Origin: Ascaris suum
Lineage: Eukaryota > Nematoda > Chromadorea > Rhabditida > Ascarididae
DNA length: 64,000 bases
Assembly (NCBI GenBank): GCA_013433145.1
Contig: CM024169.1
Location: 9,494,817 to 9,558,816 of the forward strand
Direction of reading: 5' to 3'
The position numbers were made by a program, and so were the translations under genes. Below, one piece after another: positions 1-49,400 of the stretch. The notes under the pieces are model-generated. The model did no database searches. It was not told the DNA's origin and worked only from the letters and a program-made list of their open reading frames with translations. The first letter of the stretch is position 1. Each line of letters begins with the position of its first letter.

Positions 1-356
1 CTATCAATCCCCTTTAATGCACCTATCTTCGATGCTCGTTCCCATTGCTGAGTGGTAGATGGGAAAACATTGCCGCTGACAGATCTCAATCTACTCGGTC
101 AACATGAACTGAGCAGATATCGTCGCATATGTCTGCGTTTAATATTCCAACTTGCTAGTTCCCTTTATGTCACTTTAAGGTCTGATGTATTATTTGCAGT
201 AATTAAAAAAAGGTTTTATGATAAGTTCGACTCAGTAGGCAAATACTTTTTCAGAGTTATCTGAAACTTTGAACGTAGTGAAGTGTGTTAGTTAAACTGC
301 TTTTTACTGTTCATGTAAAGGTGTGCGAAGGTAAATTAATGGAGGTGCGATTTTAG
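1..356. other. Left-edge intron sequence of the gap-2-like gene
   Basis: Stretch before the first recognisable exon, ending in the acceptor GCGATTTTAG at 347-356. I looked for the preceding PH-domain exon in all three forward frames and found no segment with PH similarity and the required phase (one base carried over). It is therefore treated as intron. Confidence 0.6.
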
Positions 357-37806
<37,450 letters not shown>

Positions 37807-38355
37807 GCGTCATCTTTTGAGAGTGTTCCAGTTTATTCCGCAATCACCGCAACACTCTCGCGCAATCATTATTCATCCTGCTTGAGGCATTCTGTGGCAC
37901 AACAAAACGGAAAAAAATTTACCGTAAACCGTAAAGAAAAAGAACATCGGTTTACTTACTTCATGCTCGCTTTACTTTTTTGCTTAAGGTTAGGTGGTAA
38001 TGTTTAGTGTTTTATGTGGTCATTTTCATGTTTCGAGTTATTTTCTCGCAAACTGTTTTATTAACTGCTGATGAATGCTTTCTGATTCTCACTTGATGCT
38101 ACTATATGACTCACGATCATCGCACCGTATCGATGTAATACTCTCAGCGTTTGTTGAATGTATCGTTCACACTCGCTGCCTCGATCCATCTCATAATGTT
38201 TATTTCTATTCATCGTCGTAGTTCGTTTTCCTTTTCTTTCTGCGAATTGTTCCATTCGAAGCGAGCTTCCACTATGCTATGAGTACGTAGTTAACGCTAT
38301 ATGATTTTAGTAGTATGCTATTTGATTGTACGCAATTGTTTGCGAAATATTATCG

Positions 38356-38361
38356 AATAAA
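38356..38361 (+). terminator. gap-2: Candidate polyadenylation signal for gap-2
   Basis: AATAAA about 550 bp after the last gap-2 stop codon; a second AATAAA follows at 38403. I saw none between 37375 and 37700, which argues that transcripts run through to the 37708 exon. Confidence 0.5.
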
Positions 38362-38570
38362 ACGTGCAACTTTTATTATCTTTATGAAGTATTCGATTGA
38401 GGAATAAATCATTTTCTCAACGTCGAATTATAATAATTAAGGATTTTATAAGAAACCAAATAATCCCCCAAATGTAATGTGATTGGTACTGATTTGTTAG
38501 CAAGTGAAAAGTGCCGAAAGCTCGATTCAACGAGCGAAAACATATCCCTTGTCCCCCTCTCCCCTCCCTC

Positions 38571-38584
38571 CCCCCCCCCCCCCC
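38571..38584 (-). repeat. Poly-C tract
   Basis: Fourteen C following a CT-rich stretch; a G tract on the minus strand, downstream of gap-2. Confidence 0.9.
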
Positions 38585-41500
38585 GCTTTCTCTCCTTTAT
38601 TTTCTTATTTTCATAGCGACGATGTTTTTTTCAGTTGTTCTTTCATTGTAGTTTACGAAATGCTTGCAATATAAGTTTGTTGTTGTTGTTTTTTTTGCCT
38701 TTTTTATTATGCTTCCCTTCAATCGTCACTCTGCCTCGTGGAATCCACTACTAACGCTTTACTTGCGTTTTATTTGCATCAGTAAATTGTTAATGAGTTG
38801 CGTACGATTATTGTCAAGTCGCAAGTTAGGATATAGTTTTGTTCGATGTACAAACTTATTTGCAGCTTATTCGTTACGAGCCTATTATTCATTATTTTGG
38901 TTCTGTGATCTGAGATTTATTTATGGTATATAAGTGGAATATGTATACATAAAAAATTTGCGTATTCAGTTGTTCTACTGCAATTATTTATAGGCAAATC
39001 TTGAGTCGCTTTCAGGCGGTGCGCGAATATGCGAAAGGGTTGAAAATTTTGAGAACAAAGTGGAAACAATTGAATGTTTGAGAGAATTTTCGATAAAAAC
39101 GTCACTTGGAGCTGTAAAGTTTCGAGTAGGATCTCCAAGAAAACTGGTTGCTCTGTTGAGGTAGTCTTATCCGAGTCATCGTGACATGTGCCCTCCCAGG
39201 GTCATTATGTTCAATAATCGATCATTTTTGCGATAAACAGTAGCAAATAGTTTGACAATTAGTGAGGTGCAAATTTTGGCTAAGGACAACGGGTTGCAAA
39301 GTTCCACTCGAATTAGGAGGGTTCGCCCGTTTATGTTTTTCATCACTTGAAGAGGATCAAACTCGGAGCGCCATAATTGGTCGGATGTCCCATTGCATGG
39401 GGCGTTTGAAAGTGCGTGAAGAAATATCACTTGTATTGTTGATGTATCCACAAAAAGATGTCGCCATTCCAATTTATGTATTCGAGGTGGTGTCCTCCAG
39501 ACAGAGGCATTGTCACGATGCCGGATGCATGGCGGTTCGGGGCAGTCTTGTTTCTGTCAAAGAGATGAATATGAAAGATCAGAGAGTTGGGGACATCCTA
39601 GAATGGTGCCGAGTCGCTATCATAATCAAGCGGAAAAGCCCTGTCAATCGAGCAGGCAGAACATAGGGTTTCGCGACTTTGCTCATTGGAACGACCGATT
39701 TCGTTAATTTAAAACAAGTAACAAAACACGCACAATAACGCATTCATATTTTCACTGAAGTGACAGCTTGCACAAACGTTCCATAAATTACGCGTCGTCT
39801 CTCTGCGCTGCCACCCATACGGCGTTTTAAAGTTTTTTCAGTTTTAACTGACTTGACTTCTTTCTATGTTGATCGACCAAGACTTCGGGCTTAGCACATG
39901 GCCTAGCATAGAGCGAAAATTTCCGCTGTTGTGGTTTTAGTGGTCTAAAGTTGGACCGAGGTGCACGAGCTGACCAAGTCGTCATGATGCATTTTACTAC
40001 TGCAAGTTTGCCTGGACAAGGAAGGGCCGACGTTATAAACGGCGCACAACGCGGCACCTGCACGCAATCGCCGTACAGCAAGCACCATGGCCCCATATGG
40101 TCAGTTCTGGTAATGATAGATACGACGCCAGCAACGATTTTAAACTCTCATGCAACAGTTGAATAAATAGCACATGGGTTTTGCGTACAATTCTGTACAC
40201 ATTGCTTCGCGATCTGGGTCGCGTCCTTAATATCAAAGAGGCACACGATGGACGATGTGTCGAATTTACAATGAAGCAGGATTTGATTCCTCTTAACGAC
40301 ATCTATAGCGATCTTCACTTTATTTTATAGCAGAGAAAAACACCGCAAAAGTAGTAACTTTAATTGTGGTACACTATGATAAATATCTATTTCTGATCTA
40401 TTCTATTCATCCATTGTCCGACAAGGTTCACTTTCATTGTAACGCCTGTCTGGTTGACGTTCTTTGACGCTGAAGAGACACCTGCATAATCGAAATAAGT
40501 CAAAGTCGCTTTGAAAATCCTTTCGAGTAGTGCTGAGATGAAATTGATCACGTTCCCCAACCAGAGCCAGTTTTTTTTCGCGTCAATGCAACAGCGATTA
40601 CTCCGATTTTCGTCATCTTTCCTTCAATTTCGTCCCTTCTTCGTTCCTCTATCTTCCTTCTCGTATTGAATTTTATCAATGGAATCTTAATACGTATCAA
40701 ACGATCCATTGACATATGAATATTTGACAATAATTATTTCTTGGAAAGAGCTGGGTAATAATTATCTTTTATGCTGATAGCGTTTTCCTCAGTTTTCATT
40801 TATGCTCTTTTTTCTATATTGAACTTCAGCTTGACTTTTGGGACAATTTTGCTGAAGTGTTTCTTTGATGGGCTCTTGATGAACCTTTAAAAGTCTTGTG
40901 CTCCATTTTTACTTCTTTTATCATCTTCGGATGAAATTTTGCAGCCTTGTGGAAACTTCACAAACTCGAGCTCGCTTATTTGCATTCAAAGCAGCAGCCT
41001 TTCGCTCTCAACATTCCCGCATTATTTCTTGGAAACGTGTTGCATGAAGAGCGATTCAGAATTGTAGAGCTGTTTTTTATTCACTTGAATGTTGGAAATG
41101 AACCGGCTCAGATAGATATTCAAAGAGGATATTTCTTTGCCAATTCCATTGAAACTTTGCTTTCTCTCACATCGCCATATTCGCACAATATAACAATTCA
41201 TTCAGTGGAAGCCGGTTGGCGGAATGTTCTGCGTGTTGTGGCTGTCAAACTATTTTCTGTGGTTTTAACCTCACCTATCTTGGTTCGCCTTTTCATTAGC
41301 TCTTTTAAAATAAACCGTCTATTTTTAAGCTTCTGAAGCGTTCCGCTGTATTCGATTGGACGAAGTGACTATGCAGTTGTGCCTCTGCAAATATACCCAA
41401 CTTTCTGTACTCTCACTCTCCACAACATGCTAAGCGATCGAGTGCTCAATTTTCATATTGTAATGATTACGTTGAAAATTTTGTTTGAGAAGGATACACG

Positions 41501-43227
41501 CCGAAGGGCACAATAGAGGTGATCGAAAGGCATTTCGAAAGTATCGTTGTGGAGAAACGATTGAATGCCGCCGTTTTAGTGGAGGTTTGACCTGAATAAC
41601 CGCTCCGAAGGCGTAGTGATGAATAGCAATTTAGAGTGCGTCGGCGAACGATCGATTCACCGCATTCCATATCCGCATGGTTGTCGCAGTTTTGGTGCAT
41701 TTTGGTGCAGCACCTCAATTATCCACCTCCGAGAGAAAATATTTTCTGGTAATTTACCGGCAAATGACATGTTGATTCCCCTTTTAGTCATTTCGCTATT
41801 CAAACAAGTTAGAAGTGTCCATAGGCCCATTGAACTGATTTATTCGTGTTTCCTTCTTCTACCATTTATCGTACCATTAACACTGTTATGTCTCTATAAT
41901 TTGGCCTATAAACCCGCGTTACGCTGTAACTACACACGAGCTGTGCACGCGGTGTCATTAGCATGCTTGTTAGTGTTGTATAGTAGTTGCGATCTCTAAC
42001 TGAAGTTCTTGCATTCCACCATGTATTTTTTTTCATGAAACAATCGCTCAGAGTTGTTCACCTTCAATAAGTTTTGTTCATTGGGAGAAGCTTCGGGAAA
42101 AGTTCTTCTCCTATCCGAAGGAAAATTTCTTCTCACTTCTTTTTGATGCAGCTGGCGACTGATTGAGATTAATAAACAATGAGTCAGCGTCGGTTTCCGG
42201 GAAACACATAGGTACCGATTTGAGTCGAATGCACAAATTGATGGTTTTAAGCGGTGAGTCTAGAAGTTCTCATCGAAAGAAAATTTCCTCAGTAGGGGTC
42301 AGTCCTCGAGGAACGAGGAACACATAAATTGAGTAAGTATGAGTAAGATGCAAGCACTTAAAATGGCGAAATTAATGGCCTAAATCTCATTTGTGTAATA
42401 AATTCCCAACATATATTAATAGGATGGTGAAATTTTGCATTGAGTGCAGGAGTTTTGTGGTCGTAAGTTGGATAAATGCAGTGATCGCAATCACTGCTAA
42501 AAGACTAAAACGAATGTTTTTAAGTGTACTCTTGGGGCTAAAACCAAATAAATCTGGACCCCAGGCAGTGATAAAAGAAATGGCGGTTTACTTAGTATTG
42601 TGTGTCGGCCTGAATGTACGAAAACAGCATAATAAAGTTATACTGCCGGTATCATAGGCATGTGAACGACTATAAGAGCATGAAATTTCTTATGAACGGA
42701 GGAGAAGAGCGCACAGCATGTGGCAGCACCGAATGAAGATAAACGCATTTTTTGTCAATAAATTTTGCAAGTGCTGTACGATCCAAATATCGAGGTAACT
42801 TTTTAATCAAGTGTGCGGATTCAAAATCTATATTTAATTTCCACTGTGTTCTTGTACGGGAGCGTCTTCTACCTAGTCATATATTTCCGTTTCGAAATTA
42901 GAGAAATTAAAAAACTAGAGGAAAATCCATCATTTTATGCATGTGCGTATAGCATAGATTGCTTTATGCTTTAGAAGTGAGGTCTTATGCACCGTGTGCA
43001 CGTGGATGTATCCCGTCTTTCCATGTACAAAACGTTTTACCAGTTCTTGCATCTTTTCGTATATGTATGAAACGCCCATCTCCCGTGAAGTTTTGATGTA
43101 GAAGTTTATTGCTTCTCAAATACTGCGTGAATTCCAAAAAATGCTCAAGTTTATTATTTTGCAGTGAGGCAACTTGCACGTTCCCGTTTCCAATATTTGC
43201 TCACTTTCTAACGCATTTGAAAATAAA

Positions 43228-43239
43228 TTTCAGCAGTCG
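43228..43239 (+). promoter_or_regulatory. Splice or trans-splice acceptor at the ptr start codon
   Basis: AAATTTCAG ends at 43233, only six bases before the ATG at 43240. This is the arrangement expected for an SL trans-splice site in nematodes, but an upstream cis-spliced 5' UTR exon would look the same. Confidence 0.5.
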
Positions 43240-43466
43240 ATGTCAGTGAAGTCGCTGTCAGCATATGGGCGTGCATTTGAAGAGCTTTTCGCGAAAGGTT
43301 TCTATTCGCATGGGAAATTAGTCGGCACTTACCCGGGATATTTTCTAATTGGATCGTTGGTGTTTAGCGGTATTTGCTTAACCGGCATACCATATCTGAA
43401 AATCAATCTCGACCTCTATAAACTATTTGTGCCGCTCGACGCACCAGTTAGAGCGGAATTTGAAAG
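43240..43466 (+). CDS. ptr exon 1: N-terminus and TM1
   Basis: ATG at 43240, six bases after TTTCAG. Encodes a short cytosolic start, GTYPGYFLIGSLVFSGICLT (TM1; the Pro-Gly-Tyr-Phe entry is typical of PTR proteins), then NLDLYKLFVPLDAP, the family's start of the first loop. Donor GAAAG|GTCTTA, phase 2. Confidence 0.92.
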
Positions 43467-46400
43467 GTCTTATTATATTCTAACATAATTTTGTAATTAA
43501 AAATGTTAGTCGCGCGCACTGAAAAGATTGCTTAAAATCTTTTCTCTCTGTTACTGGTATGGAATTCGTTGACACATTTCTAAGGATGTTGGAAGTTGAT
43601 AGCATGATGCATAGCCATCACCTAAAATTTGGACTCGAATTTGGCATGTCGCCGAGTTTTGTGCTGTCTTCAATCAAATAAATACACATTTTCCCTGTGC
43701 TTCAAACATTTCGAATGTAGGCGGGTGAGGTGCAAAGCTTTCTTTCGAAAAGTTAAGTATAAAGGTAGTCAGAATTTTAAAGTGGAACAAACATCGTGCC
43801 CAAATCACTTCAGGAAGAGGAGTAGGGAAAGTGCACAATTTGCGCGGGCGCATAAAGGGGCGTGAAACAAGGAATTTTTGACCTCGGCCACTTCTTTATT
43901 TAGTTGTAAATTTCAAGCCCAATATGCAAATTTCGCTGCTCAATTTAGCTGCTGAGTCTGTATGTGTCGAAGTTATACATTTGACAGTACGACTTGTTCT
44001 CAAAGTGAGGAATTATATTTCCAGATCTGACATAAGGCTTACACGAACTTTACGGCGCTTCTGCCATTGTAGAACAGGAAACGACCAATTTGTGGCATTT
44101 CTGCCTCTTGCATAGCACGCATTTGATCGTCCGAACTACATTCATAGACGAAATATTTTTCTTTTTCTCACCTCGGTTCATTGAGCGTGACACCTAGTCT
44201 TGTACTCCTATTCTAATTGGGGTCGCGGTCTCAGACAGAACTTAGGCCCGATCAAAAAATTATTTGATGATGCTGCGCAGAGGACTCTGATCCGACCGCC
44301 CTCAGTACTTCGCTTTCTTTAGGAACTTCAATCGCCAAAATTTCCTCGCTTAATGGTCATTTATTTTGTCACACTCAACTTTTTACTGACTGCCCTCAGT
44401 GTTGGTGGATGCGTATGCGAGCGACCGGCCTTTCTTTGTCCAAAGGCCTGGTGCTCCTTTATTACGTCTAAATTACCGCCGATACGAAACAAAACACAAA
44501 AATTCTTTGATTTCCGAAATTCTGTTAGCGCTACCTGATGAATAGAATTTCGGGGAGAAGCAGGAGAGGAGAGGCGGACATAACTGGCCAAATTCAGCTA
44601 AGGCCGTTGTAGACGAAATTACTCACTTTTATGCATTCATATGAGTTTCCATAGTTTCGTATTCGTCATTTTTTGAGCCAAATTTTCCTGCCACCGAAAA
44701 GTTTTTTTCCAATATTGCTTATATCGTTGCTAAAATTCCATGTTCTTTTCTGTGCTTCTAAGGAATCCTGGGATTCCAGGAACACTCTTGAGCATCCTGA
44801 AATTTTCGGGAGGTACCTTCAAAATTCTGTTCAAATAACAGATGGAGGCCTACTTGAAAGAATATTCTTTCTCTTGTTTCATATTCTTCTGTCATCATCA
44901 ATGCGGAAATTTACAGCGAAAAATGTGTTTTCAGATCGCTAGCCTTCAATGCTATGCCGCTGGGCGAACTTCTTAACGAACATCCACCCAAAAATAAACT
45001 GAAACGGCAAGTCGCAGGTTCGTTCCTTCTTATCCTCTAGGAGGTAGTGCTTGTTTACATTTCCACGATGATTCCAAACCGTAATAATTAACACGCACGC
45101 AAGCTGGGTGAGGGTGAGATACGGGACTGATCCACTCTCACTATGACTGTAATTGTTTCAGAACCCACTATTAACTCTGATTAGGTCTGACCATGAAATT
45201 TCCAGAAAGTTTTCGTGCAGTAAGCCTTCTAAGGTGGTGACTGAAACAAAAGAAAAGGCATCAACGATATTTTCTATCATTTCTATGAACTTTTTACTCA
45301 CTCTTTCTAAAGCAAAAAAGAACTTATTTATTTACCGCATTTGAATGAATTTTTTTTTCAGTGCCAATTCACAGCGACATTATTCGCTTTTATGTGGTCC
45401 ATAAAAACTATGAAAATTTATTACAATCTGAAACGTTAGGGAAATTATATCGTTATACGAACGAAATTCTTCGAGTGACGGCGCAGTATGAAGGAAGGAT
45501 GTATCACTTCGAAAGCTTCTGTAAGAAGGAACCAAATGAGCAAGTAAGAGGGAGCACCAATTTGACGTTGCGGCCAGTGTATTTCTTCATTTCAAGATTT
45601 TGTTTCATGACCCTCCATCTGTGAAGGAATGATCGAGCGTGAATAAAAGATTATGCTATAGCAAAAGTGTTATTTAAAAAAGCGCAAGGGAAAAAGATGG
45701 TAAAGCTTTTGCTGTCTCATTCAGGGATTCCTCAGTAATAATGCGCAATGGATGATGGATGAATGACAATCGATGCCTAAAATGAGGTGAGAAAAAATGC
45801 CCAGCAAATAGCACATAAGTCTTTTTACTTCATCATTTTGGTTAGCAAAAAGTGACAAAACCAAGAAATAAATGAAAACGCAATAAGTCAAGTGTAGCAC
45901 TAAATAGTCATGTGATTAGTTTCGCCTGCGTCAATGTGTGACATAAGAATAGGTTTAAAAACCCATTTGTGACACTGAGGTAGATATGGACCGACATTGA
46001 AGGCTCTATATGGTCTGCCTCACAGACGATTTTCTGATGCATATGAGGTGCTTGAAAGTAAGGCATGCGCGAATAGGACATATTTACTTCCGGTCTAGTG
46101 CAAACACGATTGCTGCGGTTACTTACACATATGTACTCATAGCTATAGTAAGATATGTGTAGCTGCATATTACGTGTAGGCTCTGTGTTTAAATGAGTGT
46201 ATGCTTGTTGAATGAGGGCCTTTCAGAACTGCAGTAACACTCTGAACGTTTGGTTGAAACATGCCGACATCTTATTTCGTGACGGTAAAACGAAGAATAA
46301 TCCCAATCTGCAACTCTCTTACCCGGTTATGTACCTCTTCAACCGCCCAAAGGATATCGGCAACGTAAGCATCTTGCACATAAACTCGCTTCATTAAAAC

Positions 46401-49400
46401 AGCCGTCAATTTACGCTCGCTTGATTAGAACTTACAGCATCTGGCGATCAGATAGTCAGCCCATCACAGTCGTTGCCCTTGCTAAGTATGTGTAACTAGG
46501 CAGTACATATCGCACTACAACGGGATAGATGTGTCCAACGTGTTAAACGTCCTGCCTCACTTCAATATTGCTGTCCTCACTGCGCGTTTCAAAGCTACAC
46601 CAGACTGTCTGAACCATATGCAGGTTTCTCCCTTCCCTCGTCCACTCTCTCCCCCACCCACCCCCCCCCCCCCCCACTTCCGCACCCTCATTCCCCCGGC
46701 CTCTTCGTCCGCTTCTGTTTCTTAGCAAATTTTGCAGCTTTCGATTTTTTTGATTTCGCTCGTTACTTGACACAATTCTAGAGGTGGGCCTCCGTGTAGC
46801 TGAGTTGGTTTGAATGCCCAAATCGCTAGGAATGGTTTCATTTGGTGGTCCGTTAATGACGGATTTTGCTGACCACTTAGTTTGAGTACAAGACGAAGTG
46901 AAAAAATTTGTTTTTTTAGATGATTTTTTTAAAGCGGCATTCAACGTTTTGCGATGGCTGCCGACTTGATTTTCAGTTCTTCACTTCTGGTGCCTATTTT
47001 CTGATTGCTGTCTATCTAATCCCAAAATCGCGATTAACTCTCCTTCCCCAGTCTCATGATTAGAGTGTCGATGGAGCTTAAGTGAATGAGACCCTCTTGA
47101 TCAGGTGTTCTGATTTAATTCATAGCGAGTGCCATAATTGAGACCACATGCCACAGTGCATCTGCTTTCAGGTCGTTTACGGTGTAAACGTAACAGGCGA
47201 AAAACATGAAATATTCGGAGCTAGAGTGCTAACGCTTCATTGGTTTGTCGAATTCCCGTCTACTGCAGAACTTGAAGGTGCATATTTGGCCTACCGTGAA
47301 GCAATGACCGAATTTTGGAAGGTTAAATCACTGGAGTCGGGTTTGGATTTCATCCCACACAAGTAAGTCTCATTTCATAATCAGGTCTATGAGAGTCAAA
47401 ACCAACTAGCTTTCATTCATCGGGGCTTTAAGCTTCTTCCCGAAATTATACGCTAGAAGATGGTCATTTCTCATAATGAAACTATGAGAAATGACTACAA
47501 GTTCTTTAGTTGTTTACATTTTTGGCATGTTCAACCTGCGACAATATAGACTGCTCAAATGTTGCAACGTCATCTTCGTTCTAAGTGAAATTTTTTTCGA
47601 TGTGGCGTAGCCAGGTGTTTGAGTGTGTTTGAATCTGATGGAGCTATAGGTATTTTAAGTGAACGTGCTATGGATGACGAGATGCGGTTGATAATCGAGA
47701 CTGCTGTTCCGTTCGCAATTCCAGTCTCTATTCAGTTGATGCTCTTCGTCGTCCTTTCGAACTATTCGTCTGACAGAACAAAGTTGGCACCACCACACAT
47801 CTTTTTTCTTAAACCAGTGATTTTTCCTTCTTCTTTTTATCGAACATTTCAAAAGAACATATGATGCTAAGAAAATGGCAAATATCAACGGCCGATTGTC
47901 CAAGTAGATATACTGAAGAGAGTTGAGATACTGAGCCTAAACCTTTAGCTCCTGATGTCTACAGAAAAAAGAGAATCGTACACTGGAAAATTTCTCTAAT
48001 GCTCATGTTCGTCTACCATCGGTAAGATTTTTTGTAAATTCGCTATTAACTTTCTATTTATATTTCTGCAGTTCTTCTGTTTTTCGCAAGTTTGAATTAC
48101 CCATCTTAATACACCTATCAGATTTAAATGTATAAAAAATGCTATTTTCTATGTAGATCGAAACCAATGGAAGCATATCTAGCTGTGATTTCGGTGATCC
48201 TCTCACTCGTATGCACATTCGGTATTTTGTTTCGTCTGGGAATGGCGTTCAATCCAGTCTCGAGCACGATGCCTTTTTTGATTCTTGCCGTCGGTCAGCA
48301 TTGTTTTGCATTGCTTTTTTTCTCATTTTTCTTCGAAAAGACACTTTGGTATGTTCGATGTCGTGAGATATGCATTTGATTGCACTCTAGAAATCTTGTT
48401 TCTGATCTTTTTTCCTCCGCTCTACAAACCACAATGACCACACATTCGATCGTTTTGAGCATTCCACTACGTCACTGTTAATTTCGAAATGTCAACATTG
48501 ACTCTTAAAGAAATATTGCTTACGGAAGAAATTTCATCGAATTTTGAAATGATATTTTTTTATCGTACAAATACCAGTTGCAACAACGGTTAGTTTTCGA
48601 GGTGTGGACGATGCATTTCTGATGTTGGGGGCTTGGCGAGCGTCTGATCGACGTTTTCCGGTCGAGAAACGAATGGCACTTACGATGAGCGATGCCGGCG
48701 TTTCGATTACTGTCACATCGATCACAAATTTCGGATGCTTCGGTGCTCACCTTCTGTGCTTTTGTTTCCAGCATGTAGCATAGCCAATAAGTATTCTGTT
48801 CATAAATAGCTGTATCCAAAAGCCGTTCATAAATTACGCAACAAAGGTCGCGTTTAGCGTTCTAAAGCTTAACTCGTCTTTTGATTAGGATCATCATCAC
48901 CCTCAGGTTATGCGCTTATATACTTTTCTCTCTTTTTTTATGCCCCGCAGGTATCATTATGTTAAAACCTGGTTTGTGCGAGTGTATGTTTTGGTGAGGT
49001 ACTTCCATTTTGCGTAGAATGCAGCAACACGCACAATGCTGAGAGTCGCACTGTGCAGCGAAGATAATCGTCTTCGAAGAAAACAAGGAATACAATTTGA
49101 AACTGAGAGCTCTTCTATAGTTCAAGATTATTTTTATCAGTTTTGCCATTGTTGATGTAGGCAGTAACTTGAAAAAAGTTTTCCACTGTTTCTTTTCAGC
49201 ATTCTTGAAAAAAAAAACAGTTTCGAGACGTCGAATTGAATTATTTCCTTCCACGCAGACTTTTTCATTCACTTTCTCAAGTAGTCTAATCACTAGTGTA
49301 TATGATCAGTTCATTTGATCCTTGATAAAAGCGCCTCCTTCAGAAGAAATGTGCCAATCGACAAAAGCGTATAACATGATATTGCTATATATAATAATGT

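Larger units (their letters stand above)
37807..43239. other. Intergenic region between gap-2 and the ptr gene
   Basis: Contains the gap-2 3' UTR and polyadenylation signals, a C tract at 38571-38584, and a patch at about 39.2-42.0 kb with unusually many open frames on both strands (39262-39666 +, 39827-40302 -, 40947-41336 +, 41616-41999 +). I could not recognise any protein family, and no consistent exon chain emerged. The ptr promoter should lie toward the right end, but no obvious core element is visible. Confidence 0.6.

Noticed and set aside
1..52. Upstream PH-domain exon at the left edge
   Set aside because: None of the three frames resembles a PH domain or ends in the phase needed for exon 357-480.
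39120..40302. Minus-strand Tc1/mariner-like transposase remnant, suggested by a motif near 39150-39200 resembling the D-N-A-x-P-H catalytic box
   Set aside because: Only a few residues agree, no second catalytic aspartate motif or terminal inverted repeats were found, and frames change constantly. Too weak to call.
47965..48021. 57-bp exon-like block with good splice sites in ptr intron 6
   Set aside because: It reads open only in phase 0, while the flanking ptr exons join in phase 2; in phase 2 it contains a stop.
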